Assembly (NCBI GenBank): GCA_024695565.1
Contig: JAILHX010000058.1
Coordinates: 1 to 39,593 of the forward strand
Origin: Saccharofermentans sp.
GTDB lineage: Bacteria > Bacillota_A > Clostridia > Saccharofermentanales > Saccharofermentanaceae
Length of the DNA stretch: 39,593 nucleotides
Direction of reading: 5' to 3'
The notes below the pieces were generated by a model that did no database searches, was not told where the DNA came from, and saw only the letters and a list, made by a program, of their open reading frames with translations. Below are positions 15,944 to 24,754 of the stretch, piece after piece (within the stretch, counting starts at the first letter, position 1; each line of letters opens with the position of its first letter). The position numbers were made by a program, and so were the translations under genes.

Positions 15944-16312
15944 TTAGGGGTTACGCGCTGCTGATTTGGTTGCTACTACGGGAATTCCGGTGCCTGCACA
16001 GTCAGGTATTAATACGTCTCCGGTCTTTACCGGAGCTTCGCAAACAGCCCTTGATATTTCTGCCATGACGTCGAAAATCTTATCCTTCGGCACCGGTTCT
16101 TTTGTCTTGCAGCTGACCCTGTCGGAGGCTCCGTTATTTACTCTGATAGTTGTGGTCACCGTTCTTACCGGCGCTGTCACTTCCGCACGGGCATAATTCT
16201 CGCCGCGCTTACATGTGTTGCCGGTTACGGAAACTATCGCGTCACCATCCATAGTGACAGTTATCCTGCATCCCATCGGGCAATTGATACATGTTAATTC
16301 CTTTAACTCCAT
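15944..16312 (-). CDS. DUF1667 protein of the anaerobic G3P dehydrogenase set
   Basis: The 122-residue protein has the DUF1667 N-terminal pattern CINCPMGC followed by GNTCKRGENYA, four cysteines that could bind a metal or an Fe-S cluster. In Clostridia this small protein is usually encoded with a glycerol-3-phosphate dehydrogenase-like flavoprotein and a second FAD/NAD oxidoreductase, as it is here, and probably acts as an electron-transfer subunit. The ATG at 16312 is chosen because GGAGGG lies 5 bases upstream and because it starts immediately after the stop of the upstream gene; a longer frame starting at 16333 would overlap that gene. Confidence 0.88.
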   Translation of the reverse strand: MELKELTCINCPMGCRITVTMDGDAIVSVTGNTCKRGENYARAEVTAPVRTVTTTIRVNNGASDRVSCKTKEPVPKDKIFDVMAEISRAVCEAPVKTGDVLIPDCAGTGIPVVATKSAARNP

Positions 16313-16313
16313 G

Positions 16314-17567
16314 TCAGCCCTCCGTAATCGCAACAGTTATCTCAGAAGGAGCGGACATCAGGTCTTCCTTTTTTAATATGACCTGCTCCATCTCGCCCGG
16401 AGTGATTATCTGCTTTCTTCTGTGGATCTTAATCTCGCCGTCATAATTTACATCTATATAAGAATCCTTATAAACATTACCTGACCTGAATCTGACAGTA
16501 ACGTTGTCATCGACTTCATTGACCCTTATGAAGCTTGGTACGGTGTAACGAACACCGCTGCCGTTCTTTATCTGAATAACAGGACCTTCAGCTGACTTGC
16601 TTGAACGGACAAAGCTGGCCGCGCTTCTTCCCGCTCGGCCCGATTCTTCAGATACATAATCGACAAGATCATGAACATGAAGGACATTGCCGCAGGCAAA
16701 GATGCCTGGCACAGAGGTCTCGAAAGATTCATTCACATAAGGCCCGTTCGTTGCAGGATTAATCCTGATATCAGCTGCTCTCGTAAGTTCATTCTCAGGA
16801 ATGAGACCGCATGACAGTAGCAGTGTATCACAGGGAATCTCTTCTTCAGTTCCGGGGATGGGCTTAGAATTCGAATCGACTTCTGCGATAACAACTGAAG
16901 TAACTCTTTCCTTGCCCATAATATCAATAACAGTATGAGATAACAGAAGCGGAATACCGAAGTCATCAAGACACTGAACGATATTACGCTTAAGGCCGCC
17001 TGAATAAGGCATCAGTTCACAAACACACTTAACCTTGGCGCCTTCCAAAGTCATGCGGCGCGCCATGATGAGTCCGATGTCACCGGAACCCAATATGACG
17101 ACTTCCTTGCCGGGCATATAACCTTCGATATTAACCAGACGCTGGGCAGTTCCTGCCGTGAAAACTCCCGCAGGACGAAGTCCCGGGATGTTAAGTGCTC
17201 CTCTCGGGCGTTCCCTGCATCCCATGCAGAGAACTATGGCGCCGCAATCTACTGTGAACACACCTTCACTGCTGTTTACGGCAGTAACAGAACCTGATGA
17301 GACGTCAAGTACCATTGTGTTCAGCATATATAGGATATTAAGACCTGCTAGCTGTTCTTCAAACCTGGCCGCATATTCGGGACCTGTCAGTTCTTCGTTA
17401 AATGTATGAAGTCCGAATCCGTTATGAATGCACTGGTTAAGGATTCCGCCAAGCTCATTGTCGCGCTCGAGGATAAGGATATTGAGGTTCGGTTCTTCCT
17501 TTGCTGCTGCGATTGCAGATGCAAGACCGGCAGGACCGCCGCCGACGATTACGATATCAGATCTCAT
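16314..17567 (-). CDS. FAD/NAD(P)-dependent oxidoreductase of the G3P dehydrogenase set
   Basis: The 417-residue flavoprotein starts with a Rossmann FAD-binding motif, IVIVGGGPAGLASAIAAA. A second dinucleotide motif, VVILGSGDIGLIMARR, lies near the middle, and GIFACGNVLHVHDLVD forms the C-terminal FAD-contacting signature. GILNQCIHNGFG near residue 45 is typical of the clostridial partner of GlpA. It probably passes electrons from the G3P dehydrogenase to NAD(P). The ATG at 17567 has GGGAGG 7 bases upstream and overlaps the upstream gene by 11 bases; earlier in-frame codons lie deep inside that gene. Confidence 0.9.
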   Translation of the reverse strand: MRSDIVIVGGGPAGLASAIAAAKEEPNLNILILERDNELGGILNQCIHNGFGLHTFNEELTGPEYAARFEEQLAGLNILYMLNTMVLDVSSGSVTAVNSSEGVFTVDCGAIVLCMGCRERPRGALNIPGLRPAGVFTAGTAQRLVNIEGYMPGKEVVILGSGDIGLIMARRMTLEGAKVKCVCELMPYSGGLKRNIVQCLDDFGIPLLLSHTVIDIMGKERVTSVVIAEVDSNSKPIPGTEEEIPCDTLLLSCGLIPENELTRAADIRINPATNGPYVNESFETSVPGIFACGNVLHVHDLVDYVSEESGRAGRSAASFVRSSKSAEGPVIQIKNGSGVRYTVPSFIRVNEVDDNVTVRFRSGNVYKDSYIDVNYDGEIKIHRRKQIITPGEMEQVILKKEDLMSAPSEITVAITEG

Positions 17568-18999
17568 CTTTGGTCCTCCCGATAACAATACTGGAACTGC
17601 CGCCGTTCTTGGTAACGGATTCCAGCGGAATACCAGCCTCACGGCTGATGATCTCCATTACCCTTGGTGAACAGAATCCGCCCTGGCATCTGCCCATGCC
17701 GGCTCTGGTCCTGCGCTTTACGCCGTCAAGAGATCTCGCGCCTAACGGCCTTCTTACTGAGTCAATTATCTCGCCTTCAGTTATGGTCTCGCAGCGGCAG
17801 ATGATCCTGCCGTATTTAGGCTCCTCCCTGATAAGAGCATCACGTTCTTCAGAAGATAATTCAAACGGCTTTTTTATGTCATGACAGATACCGTTCCAAG
17901 AAGATTTAAGAGTAAGATCCAGCTTGGCAGATACAAGTGAAGCCAGATATTCACCAATGGCAGGACATGCCGTAAGACCCGGAGATTCAATACCTGCGCA
18001 ATCGAAGAACCCGGGACAATCAGATACTTCGCCGATAACAAAATCGCCGCCGTCTTCATGAGCACGAAGCCCTGCAAATCCGGTTATTACCTGCTTTAGA
18101 GGAACATTCTTAACATTACGGCTTGAACCTTCAATAACTTTGGCAAGACCTTCGGCAGTTACAGGAGCTTCATCTTTGTTATCAGAATCTATGGCTGTAG
18201 GACCGACAAGTGTATTTCCGTGAACCGTGGGCGCTACCAGGATTCCCTTGCCAAGCTTTGTCGGCTGCGGGAAGATAACATGATTTACGAAGCCCTCTGC
18301 CGAACGGTCAAGGAGCATGTAGTCTCCACGTCTCGGCGTTATATGAAGCTTCTTATTAGAAACCATATTATGAATCTCGTCAGCGTGACATCCTGCAGCA
18401 TTGATAACAACAGAACACTTATAAGTCTCATCATAAGTTGTTACGATAAGGCCGTCTTCAGATCGGACTGAAGTAACATGACTGTTGAACTTAAAATCAA
18501 CTCCGTTCTGGTTAGCGCATTCAGCCATCGCGATATTAAGCCTGAACGGACATATGACTCCCGCAGTTGAAGCATAGAGAGCGCAGACAACGTCATCAGA
18601 TATATTGGGTTCGATTGCCTTAACTTCAGATGCTGTAAGGATCTTCATGCCGGGGACATTGTTTTCGAGGCCTCGCTGATATAGCTCATCAATACCTGAA
18701 CGGCTTGATTCGTCAGTACAGACAACAAGTGAGCCTATGCGTTTAAATGGAATGTCGAGTTCTTCACAAAGAGAGGTCATTAACTCGTTGCCTCGGATAT
18801 TCATCTTAGCCTTAAGTGAACCGGGTTTGGCATCGTACCCTGCGTGAACGATGCCGCTGTTAGCCTTGGAAGTTCCGCAGCATAAGTCTTCGTCCTTCTC
18901 GAGCACGAGGACCCTGCATTCGTAACGGGACAGCTCTCTTGCAACAGCTGCACCGGTAACGCCGCTACCAATAATGATCACGTCATAAGATCCGTTCAC
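17557..18999 (-). CDS. glpA: GlpA-like glycerol-3-phosphate dehydrogenase with [2Fe-2S]-type tail
   Basis: The 480-residue protein has an N-terminal FAD motif DVIIIGSGVTGAAVARELS, the DAO-fold core, and a C-terminal BFD-like domain with cysteines in CRCET and CQGGFC (CxC...CxxxxC), which binds a [2Fe-2S] cluster in relatives. It is expected to oxidise glycerol-3-phosphate to dihydroxyacetone phosphate in an anaerobe. The start is taken as GTG at 18999 because GAGGTGA sits 5-6 bases before it; an ATG at 19017 has no ribosome binding site. It lies 57 bases after the LicD gene with no clear terminator between them, so read-through from the phosphonate cluster is possible. An L-2-hydroxyglutarate oxidase is a less likely alternative. 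Confidence 0.87.
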   Translation of the reverse strand: MNGSYDVIIIGSGVTGAAVARELSRYECRVLVLEKDEDLCCGTSKANSGIVHAGYDAKPGSLKAKMNIRGNELMTSLCEELDIPFKRIGSLVVCTDESSRSGIDELYQRGLENNVPGMKILTASEVKAIEPNISDDVVCALYASTAGVICPFRLNIAMAECANQNGVDFKFNSHVTSVRSEDGLIVTTYDETYKCSVVINAAGCHADEIHNMVSNKKLHITPRRGDYMLLDRSAEGFVNHVIFPQPTKLGKGILVAPTVHGNTLVGPTAIDSDNKDEAPVTAEGLAKVIEGSSRNVKNVPLKQVITGFAGLRAHEDGGDFVIGEVSDCPGFFDCAGIESPGLTACPAIGEYLASLVSAKLDLTLKSSWNGICHDIKKPFELSSEERDALIREEPKYGRIICRCETITEGEIIDSVRRPLGARSLDGVKRRTRAGMGRCQGGFCSPRVMEIISREAGIPLESVTKNGGSSSIVIGRTKDEI

Positions 19000-19056
19000 G
19001 TAAATCACCTCATACATTAAGTATAAAGCTTAAACGAACGATTTAATGTAAATTAA

Positions 19057-19896
19057 TCAGAAATTATATTCAGACACAGGAGCGTGCGGCTGTCTCTTAT
19101 CTTCAGGAGGCAGGGTCATGTAGTCGTCATACATGTATTTAAGGAAAGCATCGTAATCTTCGATGCCGTAAAACTTCTGACCTTCGAATTCATACTCGGC
19201 GCGGTTAAGGAACCAATCCTTTGGCATTGAATATCTTTCCTTCAGCGGGTGTTTGGTATAGAGCTTGCCGAATGACTTAAACAGCAAAAGTCTTACACGG
19301 TTAGGCGAAGAATTGGAGCTCTTTGAAGCATACTTCTCGACCCTCTTATAGACATGATCAACGGAGAACAACGATAAGAACTTATACCAGAGTTTTTTTA
19401 TCCCCCTGCTGTTGACTGCGCCGACACGGGCATAAAGGATCTTACGGAGGAATAAGCAGTCTATGTCCTGGAAGATCTGTCCGATAACGCTTTGGGGGAC
19501 ATCGTCTAACGGGAAAATATCAATGGCAACACCGGACTTGCACTTTATGTGTTCCTGGCCTACGCGGACAAAAGTCGTGCCGGTCCTTCTGACCTTCGGA
19601 TATTCCCAGAGATACTCGGGATCGTTATAGTGGTCCTGATAAAAAGCGATATCAGGATCCATCTCGCCTGCCACTTTCCTGAACTTCTCGAAGTCCTCGC
19701 GGAGCATTGTGATATCGGCATCGTCATCCCACGGGATATAGCCCTTATGCCTGACGGCTCCCAGAAGCGTACCGCAGCTTATCGTGTATCTGATATCGTG
19801 CTTTCTGCAGACCCTGTCGACCTCCTGGATCAAAGGGATCTGAATAAGCTGCATTCTGCGGAATTCTTCAGGTGTAAGATACTTAACGGTTCCCAT
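19057..19896 (-). CDS. LicD-family phosphotransferase (copy 1)
   Basis: The 279-residue protein has the LicD core: TISCGTLLGAVRHKGYIP, then WDDDADITML with the metal-binding aspartates, in the first 70 residues. LicD enzymes transfer phosphocholine (or similar phospho-substituents) from a CDP donor to a cell-surface glycan. Its ATG overlaps the stop of the phosphonopyruvate decarboxylase by one base, so the natural partner is the phosphonate pathway, and a CMP-activated phosphonate may be its donor; CDP-choline from the nearby lic operon is the alternative. A second LicD (31362-32213) shares the start and end of the protein closely. No membrane segment is visible. Confidence 0.9.
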   Translation of the reverse strand: MGTVKYLTPEEFRRMQLIQIPLIQEVDRVCRKHDIRYTISCGTLLGAVRHKGYIPWDDDADITMLREDFEKFRKVAGEMDPDIAFYQDHYNDPEYLWEYPKVRRTGTTFVRVGQEHIKCKSGVAIDIFPLDDVPQSVIGQIFQDIDCLFLRKILYARVGAVNSRGIKKLWYKFLSLFSVDHVYKRVEKYASKSSNSSPNRVRLLLFKSFGKLYTKHPLKERYSMPKDWFLNRAEYEFEGQKFYGIEDYDAFLKYMYDDYMTLPPEDKRQPHAPVSEYNF

Positions 19897-21017
19897 CAGA
19901 GCGTTTTAAGATACTCCATGAAGTTTTCTTTGTTCTCAAGTGCAGTCGTAGTAGGTCTGCCTAAGTCGTCACGGGCACCGATGCTGCAGGATACCTCGAT
20001 CAGTGAGAGTTCACTTCTCTCTTTGGCAGATTTAAGTTCTTTGTCTAAGTCTTCGAAAGTATCCACCTTGACTGCATAAGGATAACCGCAGGCCTTGGCA
20101 ATACCTACAAGATCGATGCTGCCTGCAACAGTAGGCATGCCGCCTACTGTCTCGTGAGCGCCGTTATTGATAACAACGTGAACCATATTTGAAGGCTTAT
20201 TGGCACCTAAGAGCGCCATTGAACCCATGTGCATCAGGACTGCACCGTCGCCGTCAACACACCAGATCTTCTGATCTGGTTTATTGATCGCAACACCAAG
20301 TGCAATCGATGAGCTGTGTCCCATGGAACCGACTGTGAGGAAATCGTACTTATGTGACTGGCCGTTGGCGACACGGGTCTCAAAGAGCTCACGTGAAGCT
20401 TTACCTGTTGTTGATACGATAGGATCTTCACCTGTAACAGCAACTATGTGCTTGATGATGTCTTCACGGACCATCGTGTTATCGTTCTTATAGACGACCT
20501 TCTCATCGTAAGACAAGGCACCCTTACGGATAACGAATGCAACGTCCTTACCTGAAGCCAAAACATCTCTGAAGTCTGCCATGGCAGCTTCGACTTCTTC
20601 ATCTGTCGTCTCCTTGCCGATGACAAAAGGCTTTATGTCCATATCTTCAAGGAGCTTAACGGTAACTTCGCCCTGATAGATATGCTGGGGTTCGTCGTGG
20701 ATACCGGGCTCGCCTCTCCATCCGACGATGAATACTACAGGGATCGCATAAACCTTATCATTAAGAAGTGAAGCAACAGGATTAATGATGTTGCCCTCAC
20801 CTGAGTTCTGCATATAAACAACGGGGACCTTGCTCGTAGCGAGGTGGTAACCGGCAGCTAATGCCGTGCAGTTACCTTCATTTGCTGCGATCACGTGATG
20901 CTTGGGATCGATGCCGTATGTGTTCATAAGGTAGTTGCAGAGAGCCTTGAGCTGCGAATCCGGAACACCTGTATAGAAATCAGAACCGATTATTTCAACT
21001 AACTTTTCAACCTTCAT
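19896..21017 (-). CDS. aepY: phosphonopyruvate decarboxylase
   Basis: The 373-residue thiamine-diphosphate enzyme opens with FYTGVPDSQLKALC and has NEGNCTALAAGYHLAT (the glutamate that activates ThDP) and GWRGEPGIHDEPQH, all typical of phosphonopyruvate decarboxylase. The ThDP-binding motif is GDGAVLMHMGS...VINNGAHET. It converts phosphonopyruvate to phosphonoacetaldehyde and CO2, the step that drives phosphonate synthesis forward after PEP mutase. It lies in the same operon as the PEP mutase fusion (24755-26056), with three or four genes between. Length and motifs are complete, so an active enzyme is likely. Sulfopyruvate decarboxylase is excluded by the neighbourhood. Confidence 0.93.
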   Translation of the reverse strand: MKVEKLVEIIGSDFYTGVPDSQLKALCNYLMNTYGIDPKHHVIAANEGNCTALAAGYHLATSKVPVVYMQNSGEGNIINPVASLLNDKVYAIPVVFIVGWRGEPGIHDEPQHIYQGEVTVKLLEDMDIKPFVIGKETTDEEVEAAMADFRDVLASGKDVAFVIRKGALSYDEKVVYKNDNTMVREDIIKHIVAVTGEDPIVSTTGKASRELFETRVANGQSHKYDFLTVGSMGHSSSIALGVAINKPDQKIWCVDGDGAVLMHMGSMALLGANKPSNMVHVVINNGAHETVGGMPTVAGSIDLVGIAKACGYPYAVKVDTFEDLDKELKSAKERSELSLIEVSCSIGARDDLGRPTTTALENKENFMEYLKTL

Positions 21018-21029
21018 ATTGTTCCCCTT

Positions 21030-22217
21030 TTATTTGTTAAGTTCCTGCTCTAATGCGGGTTTGATAATGTTATTGATGATGAATTCTGCAGTAGCGTCTA
21101 TCTCGTCGAAGTGTACAGTCTTGGGAAGCGTTACGCCAAAAGCATTCTTAGCCTTCCCGATAAGAGCATCCGTATAAATAAGGCAGCCGTCCCTGATATC
21201 TTCAACACCGTCAAGAGCAAGAGACTGTCTGTTCTTTGAGATCATCTCATCCATTCCGAATACAGTATCATCGATATAGCACTTAGGCTCATCGCCTGTA
21301 CCGTCAACAACGACAGGGAATCCGCCGATATTGCCGAATACTCCGGGAGAATGGAATACCATCTTCTTATTCTCACGGACAGATCTTAAGATACAGTTGA
21401 TAATGTCGAAGTTAGATGAAGCGTTCATCATGTTGCGCTTGGAATCTGTAGGCATCGTGATAACGCACTTCTTGAGGAAAAAGTCCTGATCGATCGCAAC
21501 GGCATCACCCTTATATGAAGCGCTGATAAGCTGTTCAACGCCTTCATTCTGGCCTTCCTTACTGATAACGACATCGTGGAAATGTGCTGTTGCCATCTCG
21601 ATATCGATATTCCAGAAATCATTTACTCCGATATCTTCAGCGATGGCGAACTTAAGGCGCGGGAGCAAGTGGTTGAGGTTGCCTGAACCGAAGTCAGGAT
21701 AAGCTTTGCCTGCGCTCTTAAGCCACGGTATAGTGCCGTCTGAATAAGATGTGTTGATGACTACACCCTTGCCTTCTGCCTTCTCATAAGCAAGCATGAT
21801 GTTGCGAATATACTTGATCGACAGAGGTGTCCAGATTCCGTAAGCACGGACATTCTTCCATGAGATTGTTCCGTACTTAAGGCCGGAATATACGCGGCTA
21901 GTATTAACTATAAAATCAGGCTGGTATTTAGAGATGCAGGCAGCGATAGAGTCAACATTCTCAAGATCGCAAGTGCCGTCAACGATAACGTTAGATCTGT
22001 TCTGACGGCGGATCAGCGCAGCAACGCGGGCGATATTAACATCGCACTGGAGCTTTTCCGCATTTCTTCCGCATACGATTATCTCGAGCTTCTCATCGCC
22101 TGTTGAGAGCAGGTATTCGAGAAGGTAATTACCGACACTTCCAAGGCCGATGATCATTACCCTGATCCTGCCTTCGCTGTCGTGCTGCTTAATAAGCTTT
22201 AGCTTTTCATTGATCAT
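21030..22217 (-). CDS. Rossmann-fold (saccharopine dehydrogenase-like) protein, unknown substrate
   Basis: The 395-residue protein begins with a short helix and the dinucleotide-binding motif VMIIGLGSVGNYLLEYLL, followed by a segment ending IIVCGRNAEKL. The next strand-helix units (FIVNTSRVYSGLKYG, VVINTSYSDG) resemble the saccharopine dehydrogenase-like NAD(P) fold. The C-terminal half is not recognised. It lies 12 bases upstream of the decarboxylase and 19 bases after the nucleotidyltransferase gene, so it is probably a tailoring or sugar-modifying oxidoreductase in the phosphonate pathway. The function is not known; a homospermidine synthase-like role is unsupported. Confidence 0.75.
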   Translation of the reverse strand: MINEKLKLIKQHDSEGRIRVMIIGLGSVGNYLLEYLLSTGDEKLEIIVCGRNAEKLQCDVNIARVAALIRRQNRSNVIVDGTCDLENVDSIAACISKYQPDFIVNTSRVYSGLKYGTISWKNVRAYGIWTPLSIKYIRNIMLAYEKAEGKGVVINTSYSDGTIPWLKSAGKAYPDFGSGNLNHLLPRLKFAIAEDIGVNDFWNIDIEMATAHFHDVVISKEGQNEGVEQLISASYKGDAVAIDQDFFLKKCVITMPTDSKRNMMNASSNFDIINCILRSVRENKKMVFHSPGVFGNIGGFPVVVDGTGDEPKCYIDDTVFGMDEMISKNRQSLALDGVEDIRDGCLIYTDALIGKAKNAFGVTLPKTVHFDEIDATAEFIINNIIKPALEQELNK

Positions 22218-22236
22218 TCCTGTTTATCCTTCCTAT

Positions 22237-22995
22237 TTAAAGACCTGCAATGACAAAATCATTGACCGTATTGCAGTTGATCCATGTCTTCATCGGTATG
22301 ACATTTATGTTTTTGCCTGATTTAGCAAGAGTCTGGAAATACTCATTGATTAGAACGAGATTGGTTCCTTCGTGACCTGATTCGGGAATGGAATCCGTAA
22401 CCTTCTTCAACAGTTCGCTGTCAGTAAACTTCCAGATCTGACCGGAATTATAGATGGCAGTAAAAGGTTCATTTATAACCAGCTGACCATGTGAAGTATC
22501 GTAGATATAATGGGGAACTTCATTTATGTCATAGTAAAGGGCTACAGCCTTCTTAGCCCTGATAGCTTCATTGTTTGTGGTGATAACGCTGTCAGTGCTT
22601 GTGGCAACCAAACCAAAGCTCTCATCATCAACGAACAGGTCTCCTTCGGCAAAAAGGAGCTCGTCAAATGAAGTTCCGTACTTCTCAAATACTGCTTTAA
22701 TACCAAGATAGAGGCTCCATCCGGATCCGTATTCAGCATACTTCTCGTTATTTACGAGGATTATCTTGCTTTTGAATTCTTCAGAAAGAATGTCATTGAT
22801 ATATGCCTTAAGCTCACTGATGAAGAATCCGCCGACGATAACAAATGCATCGTAATCGGAAGCCTGTGTGAGCATGTGGTTAAGCAGAGTTTTCTTTGGG
22901 TCTTCCCTGTTATATATGCACTTAACAGTAGGCTTTCCGACACTTTCGGAGAACCTCGTTGCCGAACCTGCTACTGTAGTAAGGAATACTCTCAT
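22237..22995 (-). CDS. nucleotidyltransferase-like protein
   Basis: The 252-residue protein resembles the LicC/NTP-transferase fold. It has LTTVAGSATRFSESVGKPTV at the N-terminus (a diverged GxGxR loop followed by the KP motif), AFVIVGGFF, and LLFAEGDLFVDDES with putative metal-binding aspartates. It lacks any attached domain. It overlaps the epimerase by 4 bases (ATGA type). It probably transfers a nucleotide to a phosphorylated small molecule, perhaps a further headgroup; which one is unknown. The diverged P-loop makes it less certain than the other members of the family in this window. Confidence 0.68.
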   Translation of the reverse strand: MRVFLTTVAGSATRFSESVGKPTVKCIYNREDPKKTLLNHMLTQASDYDAFVIVGGFFISELKAYINDILSEEFKSKIILVNNEKYAEYGSGWSLYLGIKAVFEKYGTSFDELLFAEGDLFVDDESFGLVATSTDSVITTNNEAIRAKKAVALYYDINEVPHYIYDTSHGQLVINEPFTAIYNSGQIWKFTDSELLKKVTDSIPESGHEGTNLVLINEYFQTLAKSGKNINVIPMKTWINCNTVNDFVIAGL

Positions 22996-23990
22996 GCGTT
23001 GTTCTTCCTAAAATCTACGATCATGTCGATACCTTCGGACAGCGAGATCTTCGGAGCCCAGCCGGTTCTGGTCCTGAGCTTTTCAGTGCTCAATACTCTT
23101 CTTACAGGATCTGATTCTCTGTAGCCCTCGAAGGTAATCTCGGGATTCTCGATGCCGAGCTTATCTGCGATAAGAGCAACGAGATCCAGGATAGAGATCT
23201 CTTCTTCCGTAGCAACGTTATAAACACTTCCGTCCAATGCATCGTCATGCTCTAAGAGATGCAGTACTGCAGCACATGAATCGATATTGTGCAGGAACGT
23301 TCTCTTATTTACCTTGGAGTTCTCGAGGAGAACTACCTTGCCGTCATTAAGAAGGCTGTTAACGATGTGAGGCAGGATGTGCTTTGCAAATCTCTCGTTC
23401 TTGCTGTATACGTTTGCAAATCTTAATGAAGCGCCGCGAATCTTGCCTGCATCAACGGCATCCTTCATGAAGAACTCAGTAAGGAGCTTGCCGCATGCAT
23501 AAGAAGTTCTCTGGCTGTGCTCTGCATCGGACATAAGAAGATAATCCGTCTCCTTAACGCCGCCTTCCTTGAAGGACTGCATTGAATAAACCTCAGATGT
23601 TGAGCAGTTGATATAAGCATCAGCGCCTACTGAGATAGCCTGGTCGAGGAACGATCTCATACCGAGAAGGTTCGTGTCGAACGTAGATTTGACGTGATAG
23701 AAATATTCAGTGTGAACAACTGCAGCGCAATTGATATAGAAGACCTTTTCGAAGTTCTTCTTCATATTGATGACCTTGTACTCGATCTCAGCCATCTGGG
23801 CAGCGTTATTGATGTCATACTGGAAGAACTCGAATCTGGGATCGTCGATACAGTCCTCAACCGTATCGATCGATGAACAGAAGAAGTTATCGAATCCGAT
23901 AACGCTGCCTCTGTTGCCGCCAAGGATCTGTCTTACGAGTTCATTGCCGGTCATGCCGGTCACACCGCTGATAACATAAAGATTATTCAT
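22992..23990 (-). CDS. NAD-dependent epimerase/dehydratase (extended SDR)
   Basis: The 332-residue protein has the SDR nucleotide motif SGVTGMTGNELVRQ, a catalytic Ser in NCSTSEVYS, the YxxxK pair in SYACGKLL, and RFANVYSKN, as in sugar-nucleotide epimerases and dehydratases. It probably acts on a nucleotide-linked intermediate such as a sugar. The ATG at 23990 with GGAG 10 bases upstream is preferred over a GTG at 23999 that overlaps the upstream stop. It belongs to the tight operon between the metallophosphoesterase and the nucleotidyltransferase. The substrate is unknown. Confidence 0.88.
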   Translation of the reverse strand: MNNLYVISGVTGMTGNELVRQILGGNRGSVIGFDNFFCSSIDTVEDCIDDPRFEFFQYDINNAAQMAEIEYKVINMKKNFEKVFYINCAAVVHTEYFYHVKSTFDTNLLGMRSFLDQAISVGADAYINCSTSEVYSMQSFKEGGVKETDYLLMSDAEHSQRTSYACGKLLTEFFMKDAVDAGKIRGASLRFANVYSKNERFAKHILPHIVNSLLNDGKVVLLENSKVNKRTFLHNIDSCAAVLHLLEHDDALDGSVYNVATEEEISILDLVALIADKLGIENPEITFEGYRESDPVRRVLSTEKLRTRTGWAPKISLSEGIDMIVDFRKNNA

Positions 23991-23995
23991 GCATG

Positions 23996-24736
23996 TCACA
24001 CTCCGTTTGTTAATCTGTCTCTATAGAAAGGATCCACCTCATCAGTGAATAGACTCTGTTCATATTCAATATCGTATGGAACCGATATGAGGGATACCCC
24101 TTTATCGGTATCAAGTATAGCATACTGGGCCTTCGGATTATGGTTCCTCGGCTGCCCTACACTTCCCGGATTGATGAAGGTAACCTTCTTCTTATTACGG
24201 TATTCAGGGTTTACGCATTCGTAGTAGTGCTCGAAAACATGTGCGTAGTGACTGTGACCAGAGAGGACATAATCGTAACTCTCATATCCGCCATAAGATC
24301 CGTCAGTTCCGTTCGCCTTATCAGGGAAGATCGATTTCCAGTAAGGATCCGTAAGACTTCCGTGAATCGCAAGGAACTTGAGCCCTTCAATCTCAAACAC
24401 GCACGACCCTGATTTCCCTTCGATCGAATCCAGGTATTCAAAAGACTCAGAAGTCAGATGAGCCTTGGTATTCCTTGCAGATACCCTGCCGCGTTCAGAT
24501 GAAAACCTCGCATAATCGTCTTCCATGATTGCCTGCTCATGGTTACCCCAGATGTTACAGACAACAGGGATATCGAGGTTTCTTATAATGGAAATAGCTT
24601 CGTTAGAACGCATACCGTAATCGATAAAGTCGCCTAACAAAGCTATTTTAGATACTTTATGGTTTGTCTTAATATCAGTTAAGACACTCTCTAATGCAGA
24701 ACAATTGCCATGTATGTCAGATATAATCGCAAGTTC
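23996..24736 (-). CDS. calcineurin-like metallophosphoesterase
   Basis: The 246-residue protein has all the metallophosphoesterase blocks in order: ISDIHGN, LLGDFIDYG, WGNHE, and GHSHYAHVF, with INPGSVGQPRN near the end, as in the YfcE/protein-phosphatase-like class. Two metal ions would be bound by these Asp, His and Asn residues. The ATG at 24736 (with AGGT upstream) is favoured over a TTG at 24754 next to the stop of the PEP mutase gene. In this operon it could hydrolyse a phospho- or nucleotidyl-ester intermediate, for example recycling a nucleotide product, but the substrate is not evident. Confidence 0.9.
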   Translation of the reverse strand, partial: ELAIISDIHGNCSALESVLTDIKTNHKVSKIALLGDFIDYGMRSNEAISIIRNLDIPVVCNIWGNHEQAIMEDDYARFSSERGRVSARNTKAHLTSESFEYLDSIEGKSGSCVFEIEGLKFLAIHGSLTDPYWKSIFPDKANGTDGSYGGYESYDYVLSGHSHYAHVFEHYYECVNPEYRNKKKVTFINPGSVGQPRNHNPKAQYAILDTDKGVSLISVPYDIEYEQSLFTDEVDPFYRDRLTNGV

Positions 24737-24754
24737 CATGAGACTTACCTGCAA

